Source of the DNA: Caenorhabditis remanei | Lineage: Eukaryota; Nematoda; Chromadorea; Rhabditida; Rhabditidae | NCBI RefSeq assembly: GCF_010183535.1 | Contig: NC_071333.1 | Location: 21,326,587 to 21,390,586, forward strand | DNA: 64,000 nt | Reading direction: 5' to 3' | Shown: positions 42,239-52,543 of the stretch, in pieces | How positions within the stretch are numbered: position 1 is the first letter of the stretch | Layout of the letters: each line of letters opens with the position of its first letter | Made by a program: the position numbers and the translations under genes | The notes under the pieces: generated by a model | Database searches by the model: none | Seen by the model: the letters and a program-made list of their open reading frames with translations, nothing else | What the model was told of the DNA's origin: nothing

Positions 42239-45200
42239 TCATTTTTCTGCGGGGTCCTCCGGTGTTGTGGGGACTTCTTTCTTCTCCGACTTGTACACTT
42301 TGCATCGATTCTTGTGCACCGTATTGAGTCGTTCCTTCTTCGATCTTGTGTTTGGTCCAGAGATTCTGACAGTGATGTTCGGTTCCTTAACTTCAATTAC
42401 TTCAAACGGTCCTCGAAATTGCTTTCCAATCTTGCTGTATTTGGATTCCCGAATCAAAATCTTGTCCCCAACGTTGATAGCTGCATCGTTGATAACTTTT
42501 TCCGAATCATGTCTTTCCTTCTGTCTCGTGGACCTTTTCTCAATCTTCTCCATACACTCCTTCTGTAGGGTCTCTTGAGTTGACCTGACCTGCGACACAT
42601 GATCCATCACTCCTGTCGATAACGTATTCTCGGGCAACGCGTTTTTGAGTGGTGACCTCGCCTGCTGCCCGTGCATTACAACGTGTGGAGATACCCCAGT
42701 GGTAGCATTATTTGCATTGTTGTATGCGTGGACTAACGTTTGCAGTTTTCGGTCCCAATTTTGACTGTCCTCACACTGTCGAAGCATTTGTTGAATCGTT
42801 TGATTTGCACGTTCTACTTGTCCATTAGCCTCGTGGTGATATGGAGTACTCATTTTGTGTTCCACTGCTAACGACTTCAACAGTTCTTTGAATTGATTCG
42901 AAGTGTAATTGGTTCCGTGGTCGGTCACAAGAGTTTTGGGTGTCCCGAATCTTGATACCACTCGATCCATAAACACGGTGCACAATTCCTCTGCTGTTTG
43001 GTCTCTGACGGCTTCAGCTATGATGAACTTGCTGAATGAATCCACAAAAACCGCAATGAATTTGTTTTTTCTATCCGTTTCGGCCATTGGTCCAATAAAA
43101 TCCGAATGTACTCTCTCAAATGGTGCTGATGTTGTTTCGAATTTTCCCATCGGTGCTCTCAATCTCGTTTTTGCAGGATCCTTGTTCTTCTGGCACACTC
43201 GGCATCGTTCCACAATTCCTCGAATAGCTTTCGACATTCCCGGCCAAGAAACGATGTCACCAACTCGTTTCTCTGTCTTTTCGCAACCAAGGTGAGCACT
43301 TTCAAAAATCGATTCGTGAACCATCTTGGCGATGACGTGTCCATATTTGGTTTTAGCCGGTAGACTTATGACCCATTGTCGATCGTTGTTTCGTTTGAAC
43401 AGGATTTCTTCATGAATTAGGCAGTTTTTCAGAAGTTCCCTTGTATCCAAAGTTCTCTCATCTTCGGATTGTTCTTCACGAATCTTGTCAAAATCGATCT
43501 TCAGAGTAGCAGTGAGGGCATTGATGAGCATTTTTGGAGAGGTAAGTCTTTTGTTATTCTTCTCGGATTTCTTCAGCGGATGATATCTTGACAAAGTATC
43601 ACATACCACATTCTGCTTTCCAGGTCGATAGGTGATGACGATGTCGAATTCCTGTAGCACGATTTGATACTTCCCGAGTCTTCCCATCAGATCTTTTCGA
43701 TGTAGAAGTGCCTTCAACGGAGCGTGATCAGTGATGACTGTTGTCTTCGCCCCGTCAATATACGGACGAAATTGTTGCACAGCGTAGACCAATCCTAGCG
43801 CTTCCAATTCGATGGCTGCATAGTTCCGTTCATGTGTATTGTACACTCGACTCGCATATGCCACAACTCGAAGATCCTTCCCTTCCTTGTCTTGTTGTTG
43901 GTACAATACTGCTCCAACTCCTTTTCCGGAACTATCAACTTCGATGACGAACGGCTTTCCCAGTTGAGGTGCGACCAGAACTGGTTCTGAAGTGAGTGCT
44001 TCTTTCAGCTTTTCAAATGCTTCTGCTCTCTCGGTAGTCCATTCAAATTTCACATCCTTTTTGGTTAACTCCAGAATTGGTGCGGCTATTTTTGAGAAAT
44101 TTTTCACAAACCGGCGATAAAAAGAAGCCATTCCAATGAATGCTCGGACATCCTTGACTGTTCTTGGAACGGGATACTCCTTTACGGCTTGTGTCTTGGC
44201 TGGATCGGGTTTCAGGCCATCCTTTGATACGATAAATCCCAAAAATACAATGTGGTCTCTTGCAAATTTTGATTTATCTGCTTTCAGCTTCATCCCGATT
44301 CCTTCGATCTTGCCGAGAACTTCGTCGATGTCTTGAAGATGCTCTTCCGCTGTTCTGGATGTCATGATGAGGTCGTCGATGTAAACAAAGATTCTGGCTC
44401 GCACTTCTTTGATGAGTTCGTTCATGCATCGTTGGAAAGTTCCTGGAGATCCTTTGAGACCCATCGGCATTCGGAGATACTCAAAAGCACCCAAAAAACA
44501 AGCGAAAGCAGTCCTCGAAGAGTGTTCCGGTTCCACCATGATTTGATGAAACCCCGCTTGGAAATCCAAACTGGTGTAGAATTCTTGGCCTCCACATAAA
44601 TCCAAGATTTCCTGGATGTTCGGGATAACACTCTGGACTGGCTTGGTGATGGCATTCAAAGCACGAAAATCCACGGTGAAGCGCCACGTCAATCCATCAG
44701 CTTTTCTCACCAACACGATTGGAGCCAAAAATGGAGAATCCGACGGTTGTATGATTCGTTGCTCCAACATCATTTTTATCTGCCTCGCGATTTCTTCTCT
44801 CTTCTCCAATGGAATCCTGTAGATCTTGGCATTCGGTATTTTGTAACCATCTTCCAAATCAATCCGATGTTTGATTTTTCCCTTATACTCTCCAAGGATA
44901 CCGTCTGGTCCCACAAATGCTTCCGCATGTGCGTCGATGATCACTCTCAGAACTTCCTTTTGATTTTCGGTGAGTTTTGATTTCGAAAGGTCTACCCAAT
45001 CTGATATCCGAAAATTTCTAGGCGTCTCCTGTGGAAGTTTCGGCAGTTTCGATTCCCAATCAGCTTCCGGTGATGCGTTGTCCTGATCAAAAGTTTTGAT
45101 GGATCCAATCTTCGAAGCTTTGGCAATTGCTCTCTTCTTCTGGAGTCGCACTGGAGTTGCAGATGGATTGAAGACTTGAACCATTGTTTTCCCAGCATCC

Positions 45201-48200
45201 TCGATACGAGCAATCACTCTTCCAACCACGTAGATGTCGTCACCATCTTCCTGGGTATCTTCCAACAACAATTCCTGTCCCATCTCTGGATTGTAGTTTT
45301 CGATGATGGCTGGGATTACTGCTTCCGACTTAGCATCAATTACAACGTCTCCCTGTGGAAATACCAAGATGCTTTCTTCTTCGTCTTCCTCGTCACAGCC
45401 AACATAATTGATTGGAATTTTTACGCCTCCAATCTCGATAACTCCTTCGAAGAGATTTGTGCTGATGTTTCCAAAATTCTTACTGATGCTTGTTTGGATA
45501 TCGGCACCTAACAGAACTGGAGCTGGACAATCGACATCTGATGATACCAAGAAGTTGTGTTGCATCGCATATGGACCAATTTTGATCGTTGCCATGGTTG
45601 TCCCGAGGAAGTTGATTGGTGATCCATTTGCAGCTTGGGCCACCAATTGTCCTCTTGTATCCACATCTGTCACCACTGAAGACATCGGCATGTAACTGAT
45701 TGCAGCTCCCGTGTCCCACAAAGCTTTCAGTGGTCTTCCTTCGATTTCCAGAGGAATGTGCGGAGTACGAGCAGGTCTGATACCTTTCCATTTTCTCGAT
45801 TTGATTGCACAGACTTTTCCAAGCATAGGATATTCCTCTTCAATTGGCTTCTGTCGAATTTTCTGGGGTGGTGGTGGAGCTGGTCGATTGGTCATCTGGA
45901 CATTGTTGATGTGGAGTTGTTGTGTCAATCCCACGAGAGATTCGGCCAATCCAATTGCTGTTTTCCTGGTCACTTTTGTTGCCTTCCGGAATGCTCGGTA
46001 CTTCAAATAGGCGTATCCAATGCATACGATGACCAATATGACAGCAATCAACGATCCGATCCAGATGAAAAGTTCCAGAATAGAGAAGAGTGCATTTCGA
46101 AGTCCATTTCCAACCTTATCAACTGTGGTGTCGTACAGCTCTTTTGCGGATTTTCCAACTTTTGTAGCAGAATCGGTGAGTAGATCAATTCCTGTGTTCA
46201 GCACTCCTTCCTTAATCAAACTCTTCTGCAGATCTCTTTGGAATCGACTGGATTTCTTCTCGTTTTCCTTGTCAGCAGACGTCGAAACTCCAATTTCTTG
46301 GTTGAGATTGGTGTAGAAAGTCTTTGGTGGTTCCAGCAAGAATTGATCTTGAGTCATCCTGTTTGGTCGAATGAGCTGCTGAGGGCTGACTTCTTTGTTG
46401 TCCGATCCAATCCACCGATGATGTTCCATCCGGATTCCAATTGGTCGGTCATCACACGAAATTTTCACAGCTTCGGTCACCAAATCTTCAGATCCTGGCA
46501 GTTGGAACCAAATGATTCCATCCACTGTAACTGGCACCAAGTCATAACAAGTGTTGTTGACCTTCCTGTCCCAATGAATTGTAGATGGCGTCACTGTCCT
46601 GCATTTCGAAATGAGTAAGCTTTCTCCAATTCTTTTTGCAGAAATATCCTTTCTTTTCAGAAGTTGGCGAACTGCGGCAGTCGGATCAATTGAAAGAAGA
46701 GTGTCGAACAAGGAATTTGTGGCGAATTGTTCTTTGCAGGTGGAGGTGAAACTCTCTTCAATTGTCTTCGTACGAACCTTTGATGATTTGACATCGTTTT
46801 GGTTGATAACCGGAGCATGGTTCGATGTTATCACTGGAGCAGGTGCATCAGGTCTGGCAGACATAGCAGGAGCAGCGGGGACTGTATGAACAGGAGGTGT
46901 AACAAGTGGAGCTGTTGTTGTTGTCTTCGGTGGAGTCGTCGGTTTTTCTGTGGGAGGTGGTGTCGGCCGTGTCCACTGAGCTTCATCGATTGGAGCAAAC
47001 TCTCCCATTTCTTTCAGCTTCGTCTCGTTGAATTTTGGAACCAATGCACTTGAATCCAAATGAATGAAATCTGGCTCACTTTTCCCAAACTCTCGTTCCA
47101 GCAACGTGTCGAACATGAATGCATCTCGTTGTTCAATCATCCGAAACATTGTTTCCTCAGCATGTGTGAGTCCATTCTTCAACGAAGTAAGTCTTCTCAT
47201 TTCTCTCCAAGCGTACTGTGCAATCCGAATAGCTTTCAGGGCAATCAGAAGAGTGGATTGTTGATGTCTCCTGTCCTCCGGATAAAATTTGGCTCGTTGG
47301 CTCAGCAAATTGTTGGTGACGTTGTACCTTTTGAACTCACGAAGAAGTACTTGGTCTATAATTGGAGAGTTGACCACCGCGACATCCTTGAGGTTCTTCT
47401 TTCCATAGAGCTTCCAAACCAACGGAGTCGTGAAGTTTTCCCCGATTTCAAATTCAATCCATTCGTTGAGATTTCCTTTGATTCCGGCAGTCGCTCTCTT
47501 TATCCTCCATGGAAACGGTGAGTCTTTTTGAAAGACAGTGTACTCCGGTCTCTGATAAAGTATCTGTGGCAGTTCGATGAGAAGACCATCATCTGTCATC
47601 AAAGCCTGGTTCATTGCACAGTCATCGAGAATTGTTCGCACTTTCCTCAAATCTTTTTCAATTCCAGCAAAGAATCCAGTCTCCTCGATCGCGAGGTAAT
47701 CCTGGTGGATGATGGCTTCACTCGAGAAGGAGTATTGGAATGGGCATTCCCTTCTGGCGATTTGAGGTTCCCAGACAATGGTGAATCGATCCTCCTTGCA
47801 GCTACCTGACTCGAACGAGCATTGTTCCAAGTTGCCCAAATTGGAGATGATTGTCCTTCCGTCGATGGTCGCTACGTGTCCGGTCTGGAGTGTGAATTCG
47901 TGGAATTCAAACGTTTTGCTTCCGAACCAGCTAGGTTTGATTGTCCCGTTCTCCATGGTATTTGTCCGGAAGTAGCCAGGTGAGATCTCCTCCAACGATT
48001 TTCCATCATACTTCTTTTCCAGCACCGCTTTCCTGCACTCTTCGACTGCTACCTCCACCTGCTCTCCAATTTCCGTCTCGGTTGTCTGGTAGATGGTCAG
48101 AAAGCCAAACGTGTGAGCCTTCATTGATGTCTTGGAGCATTTGTTGGCTTGGAGCTCCATCGCTTCGGTCCTTGGCACATAGACTGCTATCTGATGGCGT

Positions 48201-49840
48201 TGCAAATGGACATCCGTGTTGAAGGTGCACTGGATGGGCTTCGGTGGGACGAACACGTTTCCAGTCACTCCGAATCCACAAACTTGTAGAGAATCAGCCG
48301 TTGGAAGGAGGGTCAACGTCATCAACCCCAAAAGGAACTTACTGACGTTGTTAATAACCGGTCTACCTGTCCGGTTATTGAATCCAACCTTTGGTGGAGC
48401 ATCCTCGATTGGAAGTGGTGGCGGTCTCTGGTGTCCAATTGCTTGGGTTGGTTGGTGTGTGGCTCCTTGGATTTGCTGGTATCCCGCTCCTTGGATTGGT
48501 TGGTGTCCAAATCCTTGCATTGGCTGACCATACTGCTGCGGGGCCTGGTGATACTGAGGAGGGGCCTGATGATGTTGCTGAGGGACATGATGAGGGCAAT
48601 GCTGGCAATGCTGACATCCTTGAACTTGTCCAAGTGTTCCCTGGTAATTGGGAAAACTCCGGTAGGTCTTTTCTCTTCTGCCTCGTCCTCCAAAATGTCC
48701 TCCCCTTCCAGGTTGCCATGCTGGAAAGGCTTGTTGGACAACGGCCACCAGTGCTTCATCATCATCTTCTTCCGCTTCGATTTTGAGGAGTCGATCGATT
48801 TTCTCCGCTTGGTTCACCATTTCCTTTAGAGTTTTCGGAGCAGTGGGGAGTCGGCGCAGCTCCGTTCTGATTTCCTTGTTGATTCCGTTCAGGAACTGAG
48901 TCGCTAGGAGCCGATCTCTGGATGCCACTTCCAGATCGTCGTATGCATACGTCCCGAGTTTCCTGATTTTTTCCGCATACTCCGAAATCGATGATTTCCC
49001 TTGATGGGTATTACTGATCTCCTGCAGAGCTATTTCCTTGTCGGCATCGCACTCATGAGCCTTGAGGAGTGCCTTGGTGACGCCGGCCCAGGTCTTCTTC
49101 TCCTCAGCTGGGATTCTGTCGTATTTGTGGAGGGCTGCATCCTCCAGAAAAAACGGCAGAATCCCAACTGCTGCCTCCGACGGGACCTTGATTCGATAGA
49201 AGGTCCGCGCCAGGGAGTCCAGCCACTCGGTGATGTCTGCGGCTTTGCCATCACCGAATTTCCGAACTCGCCTCTCCAACAGCCGCAATACGTCTCCGGT
49301 GGACTTCCACTCCGTCCCACCGGTGACGTCGATCTGCGTCTCCTCCGTCTCAAAGCGATCATTGTATGGGGCTGTCGGTGGCTTTTGCTCGTCCCCCATG
49401 ATTGTTCTCTCCGAATTCTCAGTTGTGTCCAACGGTGGGTCTTTTTCAACTTTCACACTAACAAAGTTGTAGCTTCCAGGTGGGGGAGAAGCAACGAGAG
49501 TCTTCGACTCAAGGGAATCAAAATACTCCGATAGTGAGAGAGTTGAGTTTGGAGAATCGGATTTGAGAGGAGAGTGGAATGGAGATATACAAGGAGAAGA
49601 TTGACGAGAAGAAATAGGAGTGGAGGTTCTTACGAATTTTCCTGGTGGTGAGAGATCCGTCTGCTCCTGGTTCCCTGAAGTTGGTGCTCTCGATCCAGGT
49701 GATCTCAGCCGCAATAATTTCTCCAGAAACGCGTTGACTTCTTCTGGCGTAGAGTTTTTTGTGAGCGCCGGTGAGTAGTCTTCCTTGACTGAGAATGGAA
49801 AAAGAGTTTTTCTTACTTCTGGGGTCTTCTTTTCAGCCAA
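42239..49840 (-). CDS. Gag-Env-Pol polyprotein of the gypsy-type element, 2,533 codons open
   Basis: Reading the reverse strand: a Ser/Pro-rich start, a Gag capsid-like region (about 49330-48780), a Gln/His-rich stretch with CQHCQHC, a hydrophobic leader (about 48350-48300, LLGLMTLTLLPTADS), and a Cys-containing ectodomain of about 750 aa. The latter has a furin-type RIKR site at 47496-47507 and a membrane helix at about 46080-46010. Then come retropepsin LWDTGAAIS (near 45710), RT with YIDDL (near 44380), RNase H, an integrase HHCC and a DDE core (HSDFIGPM, VTDHGTNYTS, ANGQVERANQT). No frame break occurs. The 49840 start is TTG; the frame is open further upstream and the first ATG is near 49400, so an upstream spliced start is possible. 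Confidence 0.9.
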   Translation of the reverse strand: MAEKKTPEVRKTLFPFSVKEDYSPALTKNSTPEEVNAFLEKLLRLRSPGSRAPTSGNQEQTDLSPPGKFVRTSTPISSRQSSPCISPFHSPLKSDSPNSTLSLSEYFDSLESKTLVASPPPGSYNFVSVKVEKDPPLDTTENSERTIMGDEQKPPTAPYNDRFETEETQIDVTGGTEWKSTGDVLRLLERRVRKFGDGKAADITEWLDSLARTFYRIKVPSEAAVGILPFFLEDAALHKYDRIPAEEKKTWAGVTKALLKAHECDADKEIALQEISNTHQGKSSISEYAEKIRKLGTYAYDDLEVASRDRLLATQFLNGINKEIRTELRRLPTAPKTLKEMVNQAEKIDRLLKIEAEEDDDEALVAVVQQAFPAWQPGRGGHFGGRGRREKTYRSFPNYQGTLGQVQGCQHCQHCPHHVPQQHHQAPPQYHQAPQQYGQPMQGFGHQPIQGAGYQQIQGATHQPTQAIGHQRPPPLPIEDAPPKVGFNNRTGRPVINNVSKFLLGLMTLTLLPTADSLQVCGFGVTGNVFVPPKPIQCTFNTDVHLQRHQIAVYVPRTEAMELQANKCSKTSMKAHTFGFLTIYQTTETEIGEQVEVAVEECRKAVLEKKYDGKSLEEISPGYFRTNTMENGTIKPSWFGSKTFEFHEFTLQTGHVATIDGRTIISNLGNLEQCSFESGSCKEDRFTIVWEPQIARRECPFQYSFSSEAIIHQDYLAIEETGFFAGIEKDLRKVRTILDDCAMNQALMTDDGLLIELPQILYQRPEYTVFQKDSPFPWRIKRATAGIKGNLNEWIEFEIGENFTTPLVWKLYGKKNLKDVAVVNSPIIDQVLLREFKRYNVTNNLLSQRAKFYPEDRRHQQSTLLIALKAIRIAQYAWREMRRLTSLKNGLTHAEETMFRMIEQRDAFMFDTLLEREFGKSEPDFIHLDSSALVPKFNETKLKEMGEFAPIDEAQWTRPTPPPTEKPTTPPKTTTTAPLVTPPVHTVPAAPAMSARPDAPAPVITSNHAPVINQNDVKSSKVRTKTIEESFTSTCKEQFATNSLFDTLLSIDPTAAVRQLLKRKDISAKRIGESLLISKCRTVTPSTIHWDRKVNNTCYDLVPVTVDGIIWFQLPGSEDLVTEAVKISCDDRPIGIRMEHHRWIGSDNKEVSPQQLIRPNRMTQDQFLLEPPKTFYTNLNQEIGVSTSADKENEKKSSRFQRDLQKSLIKEGVLNTGIDLLTDSATKVGKSAKELYDTTVDKVGNGLRNALFSILELFIWIGSLIAVILVIVCIGYAYLKYRAFRKATKVTRKTAIGLAESLVGLTQQLHINNVQMTNRPAPPPPQKIRQKPIEEEYPMLGKVCAIKSRKWKGIRPARTPHIPLEIEGRPLKALWDTGAAISYMPMSSVVTDVDTRGQLVAQAANGSPINFLGTTMATIKIGPYAMQHNFLVSSDVDCPAPVLLGADIQTSISKNFGNISTNLFEGVIEIGGVKIPINYVGCDEEDEEESILVFPQGDVVIDAKSEAVIPAIIENYNPEMGQELLLEDTQEDGDDIYVVGRVIARIEDAGKTMVQVFNPSATPVRLQKKRAIAKASKIGSIKTFDQDNASPEADWESKLPKLPQETPRNFRISDWVDLSKSKLTENQKEVLRVIIDAHAEAFVGPDGILGEYKGKIKHRIDLEDGYKIPNAKIYRIPLEKREEIARQIKMMLEQRIIQPSDSPFLAPIVLVRKADGLTWRFTVDFRALNAITKPVQSVIPNIQEILDLCGGQEFYTSLDFQAGFHQIMVEPEHSSRTAFACFLGAFEYLRMPMGLKGSPGTFQRCMNELIKEVRARIFVYIDDLIMTSRTAEEHLQDIDEVLGKIEGIGMKLKADKSKFARDHIVFLGFIVSKDGLKPDPAKTQAVKEYPVPRTVKDVRAFIGMASFYRRFVKNFSKIAAPILELTKKDVKFEWTTERAEAFEKLKEALTSEPVLVAPQLGKPFVIEVDSSGKGVGAVLYQQQDKEGKDLRVVAYASRVYNTHERNYAAIELEALGLVYAVQQFRPYIDGAKTTVITDHAPLKALLHRKDLMGRLGKYQIVLQEFDIVITYRPGKQNVVCDTLSRYHPLKKSEKNNKRLTSPKMLINALTATLKIDFDKIREEQSEDERTLDTRELLKNCLIHEEILFKRNNDRQWVISLPAKTKYGHVIAKMVHESIFESAHLGCEKTEKRVGDIVSWPGMSKAIRGIVERCRVCQKNKDPAKTRLRAPMGKFETTSAPFERVHSDFIGPMAETDRKNKFIAVFVDSFSKFIIAEAVRDQTAEELCTVFMDRVVSRFGTPKTLVTDHGTNYTSNQFKELLKSLAVEHKMSTPYHHEANGQVERANQTIQQMLRQCEDSQNWDRKLQTLVHAYNNANNATTGVSPHVVMHGQQARSPLKNALPENTLSTGVMDHVSQVRSTQETLQKECMEKIEKRSTRQKERHDSEKVINDAAINVGDKILIRESKYSKIGKQFRGPFEVIEVKEPNITVRISGPNTRSKKERLNTVHKNRCKVYKSEKKEVPTTPEDPAEK

Positions 49841-51583
49841 TGACGATGGAGATGCGGTTGGAGTTTGGAACGAACTTGATGGTGATACGGCCGGTGAAGT
49901 GTTGGACGTCGGATTCGATGAAGTTGGTGTCGGTGTCGTTGACGATGTTGCTGCAGTTGTCTCCGATGTAGTCGATGCAATCGATGCAGTGGACGCAGTT
50001 GATGCAGTTGTTGCAGCTTCAGCAATTAAGTCTTCTGCTTTCCGTTGGCTCCTCGTACGTCGGTCCGTTGGTCCAGTTGGATTCCGTGGATTCTTGTACT
50101 TCGTCTTCTTGTCCAGGATTGATGGAAAAAGTAAGTATTTGAATTAAGAAGAACGAGTGAAACGAGATGAGGAGTAAGGAAGCGAAGAATGGAAGATGAG
50201 AGAAAGTAGACGGTCAATAAGACGAGAGAATAGAACAGCGGCAATCGCCACGGCAAGTCAACGAAAGTTAAGATTCAAGAAAAGAAAAGAAACGAAACAA
50301 ACGATGAACTGAGCAGTGGACGAATGCGTCGGGTGAGTGTTGAATGAATGTGGCTGTTCTGTCTTACTGGCTCCACGATCTCTGGGGCGGGGCTTCTTCC
50401 ATGTTGTTTACCGCATTTGCCAGATAGGCGTACCCCGCGGTGCCATCTCGAACAGCTGTCATTAATTATGCGCGTAATCCGATACGAGATGCATATTGTT
50501 TACGCTATCGTTTGCAATATTTAATCGGGTCGGATTGCACTTAATGACTTTGTTTACGGGATGGTGCACTTCAAATGCATAAGATTAGAGATAGATTTTG
50601 CCGATGCCACAAACAGTAAACAATCTATCTATCAATCTTGTGTCGGTTCTGTTTCTGACGCCGTACGTCAGAGAGTGTTTGGATCTGTATCTCTCACACT
50701 ATCCATGACCAGGTGGATAAGATATGGTTGACTAATCCATATCGCCGACTCATATCAAAACTTAAGAATTTTACGGGGCATCGAAAAGAAATTTAGGTCA
50801 TAGCTAGCTTCCCAGCGTCTAGGTGCTACTGAGTCGGAAATCGCCCTTGGCTTAGTTTTACGACAGGCTCTTCTTCTTCTTTTTCTTCTTTCAGAATGCG
50901 CTCCTCCCTTGTGCGGGCCCTTCATCCAAAGCCCAGGCGTCACGAGCTGCACTCGCTGAGCTGTGGTCATTCTCGCGAGGGACGTGAACGAGCGACTAAT
51001 AATCTTACTATATATATAATTAATAAACAGTTCTCAGCCTGCTATTTGCCTTTGCCTGATATTCCAGGTCTGGGAACCACAGAATTGAGTAAAGGACCGG
51101 GGCAAGTACAGCGGTCCCCATCAGGTGTCGTCCTAATGTTGAATAAAATGGAACTAAACTTATGGTTACCAATATTGGGGTGGATACATGAATTGGGAGG
51201 GGGACGTGATTATAGACCTAGGTGAGCCGAGGGACGATTTGAGAGAATTTGTGTGGAGATTTTTCGGTTTAACAGATACAAAACTTACCTCCAGAACACT
51301 TGGATTACCCTGTACTTGAGATGGAGAAAAAATACAGAGGGTTATTTTATGAGTGGGAGGTGGGTTAATTACTCCACACCTGGACCAAATATTGTTAAAA
51401 GCACCTCTGAACTACTAAAAACAATGCTCATAAAAACCGTCCAAGGTGACACTACAACCTTTTCCGTGCGGTTGGAGTAGAGCTAGGACCATTCTTCTGT
51501 TTACTAAGAAGAGTTAAAGTGAGGGAAAAGTGGGAATTGGTAACACTCAAAACACTCTCAGTGAAACTGGATCATAATAGAGT
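49841..51583. other. 5' leader of the gypsy-type element
   Basis: About 1.7 kb between the primer-binding site and the polyprotein. The gag frame remains open without ATG to about 50136. Beyond that there is no long ORF on the reverse strand. It probably holds the packaging signal and perhaps a small 5' exon; no defined motif was found. Confidence 0.5.
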
Positions 51584-51601
51584 TCGGTGACGGGACCTCC
51601 A
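51584..51601 (-). promoter_or_regulatory. primer-binding site
   Basis: Reverse strand TGGAGGTCCCGTCACCGA begins directly at the end of the 5' LTR. TGG pairs with a tRNA 3' CCA. The tRNA identity was not determined. Confidence 0.8.
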
Positions 51602-51981
51602 TTTAACAAGGTTGACGTTCCATGGTGGATCTTATTCCTTGTCCTTCCACTTTGACTTATATCCAACACTTTAGAACACGGTCTTTTAGAATACATAGAG
51701 GTTTATTATGGGAGAGATACTAAAGATAAAGATAAAGAGGTAGGTTATAGTTAAATCAGGAGACTAATACTGAATGAGGAATTCAAGGGAGATAAACATA
51801 TAAAACTAGATAAAGGGAAAGAGTAATTAAAATAAAGAAAGACCTCAAGACGGGTGTTAGTCTTGGTGTCCTAGCTCTCTACTGGCAAGCGGGTGTCACA
51901 AACCCGTGCGGGAGAGAGAGAGAGAGACACAGAAACGAAGGAACGCCCTCCGAAAGGATTGCGTTCCTCTATCATGTGACA
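51602..51981 (-). repeat. 5' LTR of the gypsy-type element
   Basis: 380 bp, read as identical to the 3' LTR. It is followed on its outer side by the CTTG target duplication (51982-51985), after which the RING gene frame continues. Confidence 0.95.
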
Positions 51982-52268
51982 CTTGGCTCAGGTGACTGAG
52001 GAAATCAATGGGGTGGTGGTGGCCAGGTGTTGGATATGCCGACGGTATACAAAAAAGCCTGAGGACCGTGATTTCGCCACAGCCTTTATTGTACTTCCCC
52101 GTCTTTTGCCACGACCACCAGCATTTGTTCAACTTTAGCTTAGTTATCCTAATTTTTTTTTTTTCTGTATTCCTTTCAAATTTTCTTAACTGTTTTTCTC
52201 TATCATTATTTTTATTGACTTTTATACGTAATTCTTAAAAAGTAGATGAATAAATCAAAATTTTACCT

Positions 52269-52370
52269 TCACGACTCGATTCCAACCATGTTATCCACCG
52301 GTTTCACGGCTTCTGATTCCACCAATGACAAGGACTTGACCTTTTCTCCGAGCTTTTTGAACACTGTCAT
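52269..52370 (-). CDS. possible micro-ORF at the right end of P1, 33 aa
   Basis: ATG at 52370 follows TTTTTACAGG, a splice-acceptor-like sequence, and the short frame MTVFKKLGEKVKSLSLVESE... ends in TGA. The start is basic and amphipathic. It could be the last exon of a longer gene or a small peptide. Evidence is limited to the acceptor and a clean frame. Confidence 0.3.
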   Translation of the reverse strand: MTVFKKLGEKVKSLSLVESEAVKPVDNMVGIES

Positions 52371-52543
52371 CCTGTAAAAAGTCAGTTTTGGAAAAATATA
52401 AAATAAAAACTTGAAAAGTGTTGAAAAAGGAGAAATAATTTCACGAAAAAGGCTTCACATTTGAAAGAAGCAAAAATGACGCGAAAATTCTCGAGAGGGA
52501 AGTCGCGCTGTGAAGGAGAAATTTCGGCAACCAAGGTTACCCT

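Larger units (their letters stand above)
40614..51981 (-). mobile_element. Ty3/gypsy-type LTR retrotransposon with Env-like domain, reverse strand, 11,368 bp
   Basis: The two LTRs are 40614-40993 and 51602-51981, both 380 bp. The 4-bp target duplication CTTG lies at 40610-40613 and 51982-51985. On the reverse strand the order is LTR, primer-binding site (51584-51601), long leader, a 7.6-kb polyprotein ORF (49840 to 42239), about 1.2 kb containing an opposite-strand gene, polypurine tract (40994-41007), LTR. The pol order protease, RT, RNase H, integrase is that of Ty3/gypsy. I read the two LTRs as identical, so insertion is recent and the element may be active. Confidence 0.95.
39882..52138 (+). 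pseudogene. coiled-coil/RING-finger gene of P1, split by the LTR retrotransposon
   Basis: Coding pieces are 39882-39944, 40017-40109, 40246-40531, 40582-40613 and, beyond the insertion, 51986-52138. Their summed length divides into 208 codons plus stop. The first exons form coiled coil, including three 7-residue repeats (QDNDTLA). The RING cysteines and histidine are CQLC...CGH..CC..C before the insertion and a CWICRR pair after it, spacing typical of an E3 ubiquitin ligase. The insertion lies between the fourth and last metal-ligand pairs, so the genomic copy cannot make a complete RING. It was evidently intact when the retroelement arrived. Confidence 0.75.

Noticed and set aside
42267..50147. 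Many forward-strand ORFs of 60-177 aa
   Set aside because: They are antisense shadows of the long polyprotein frame, with no splice signals or domains of their own.
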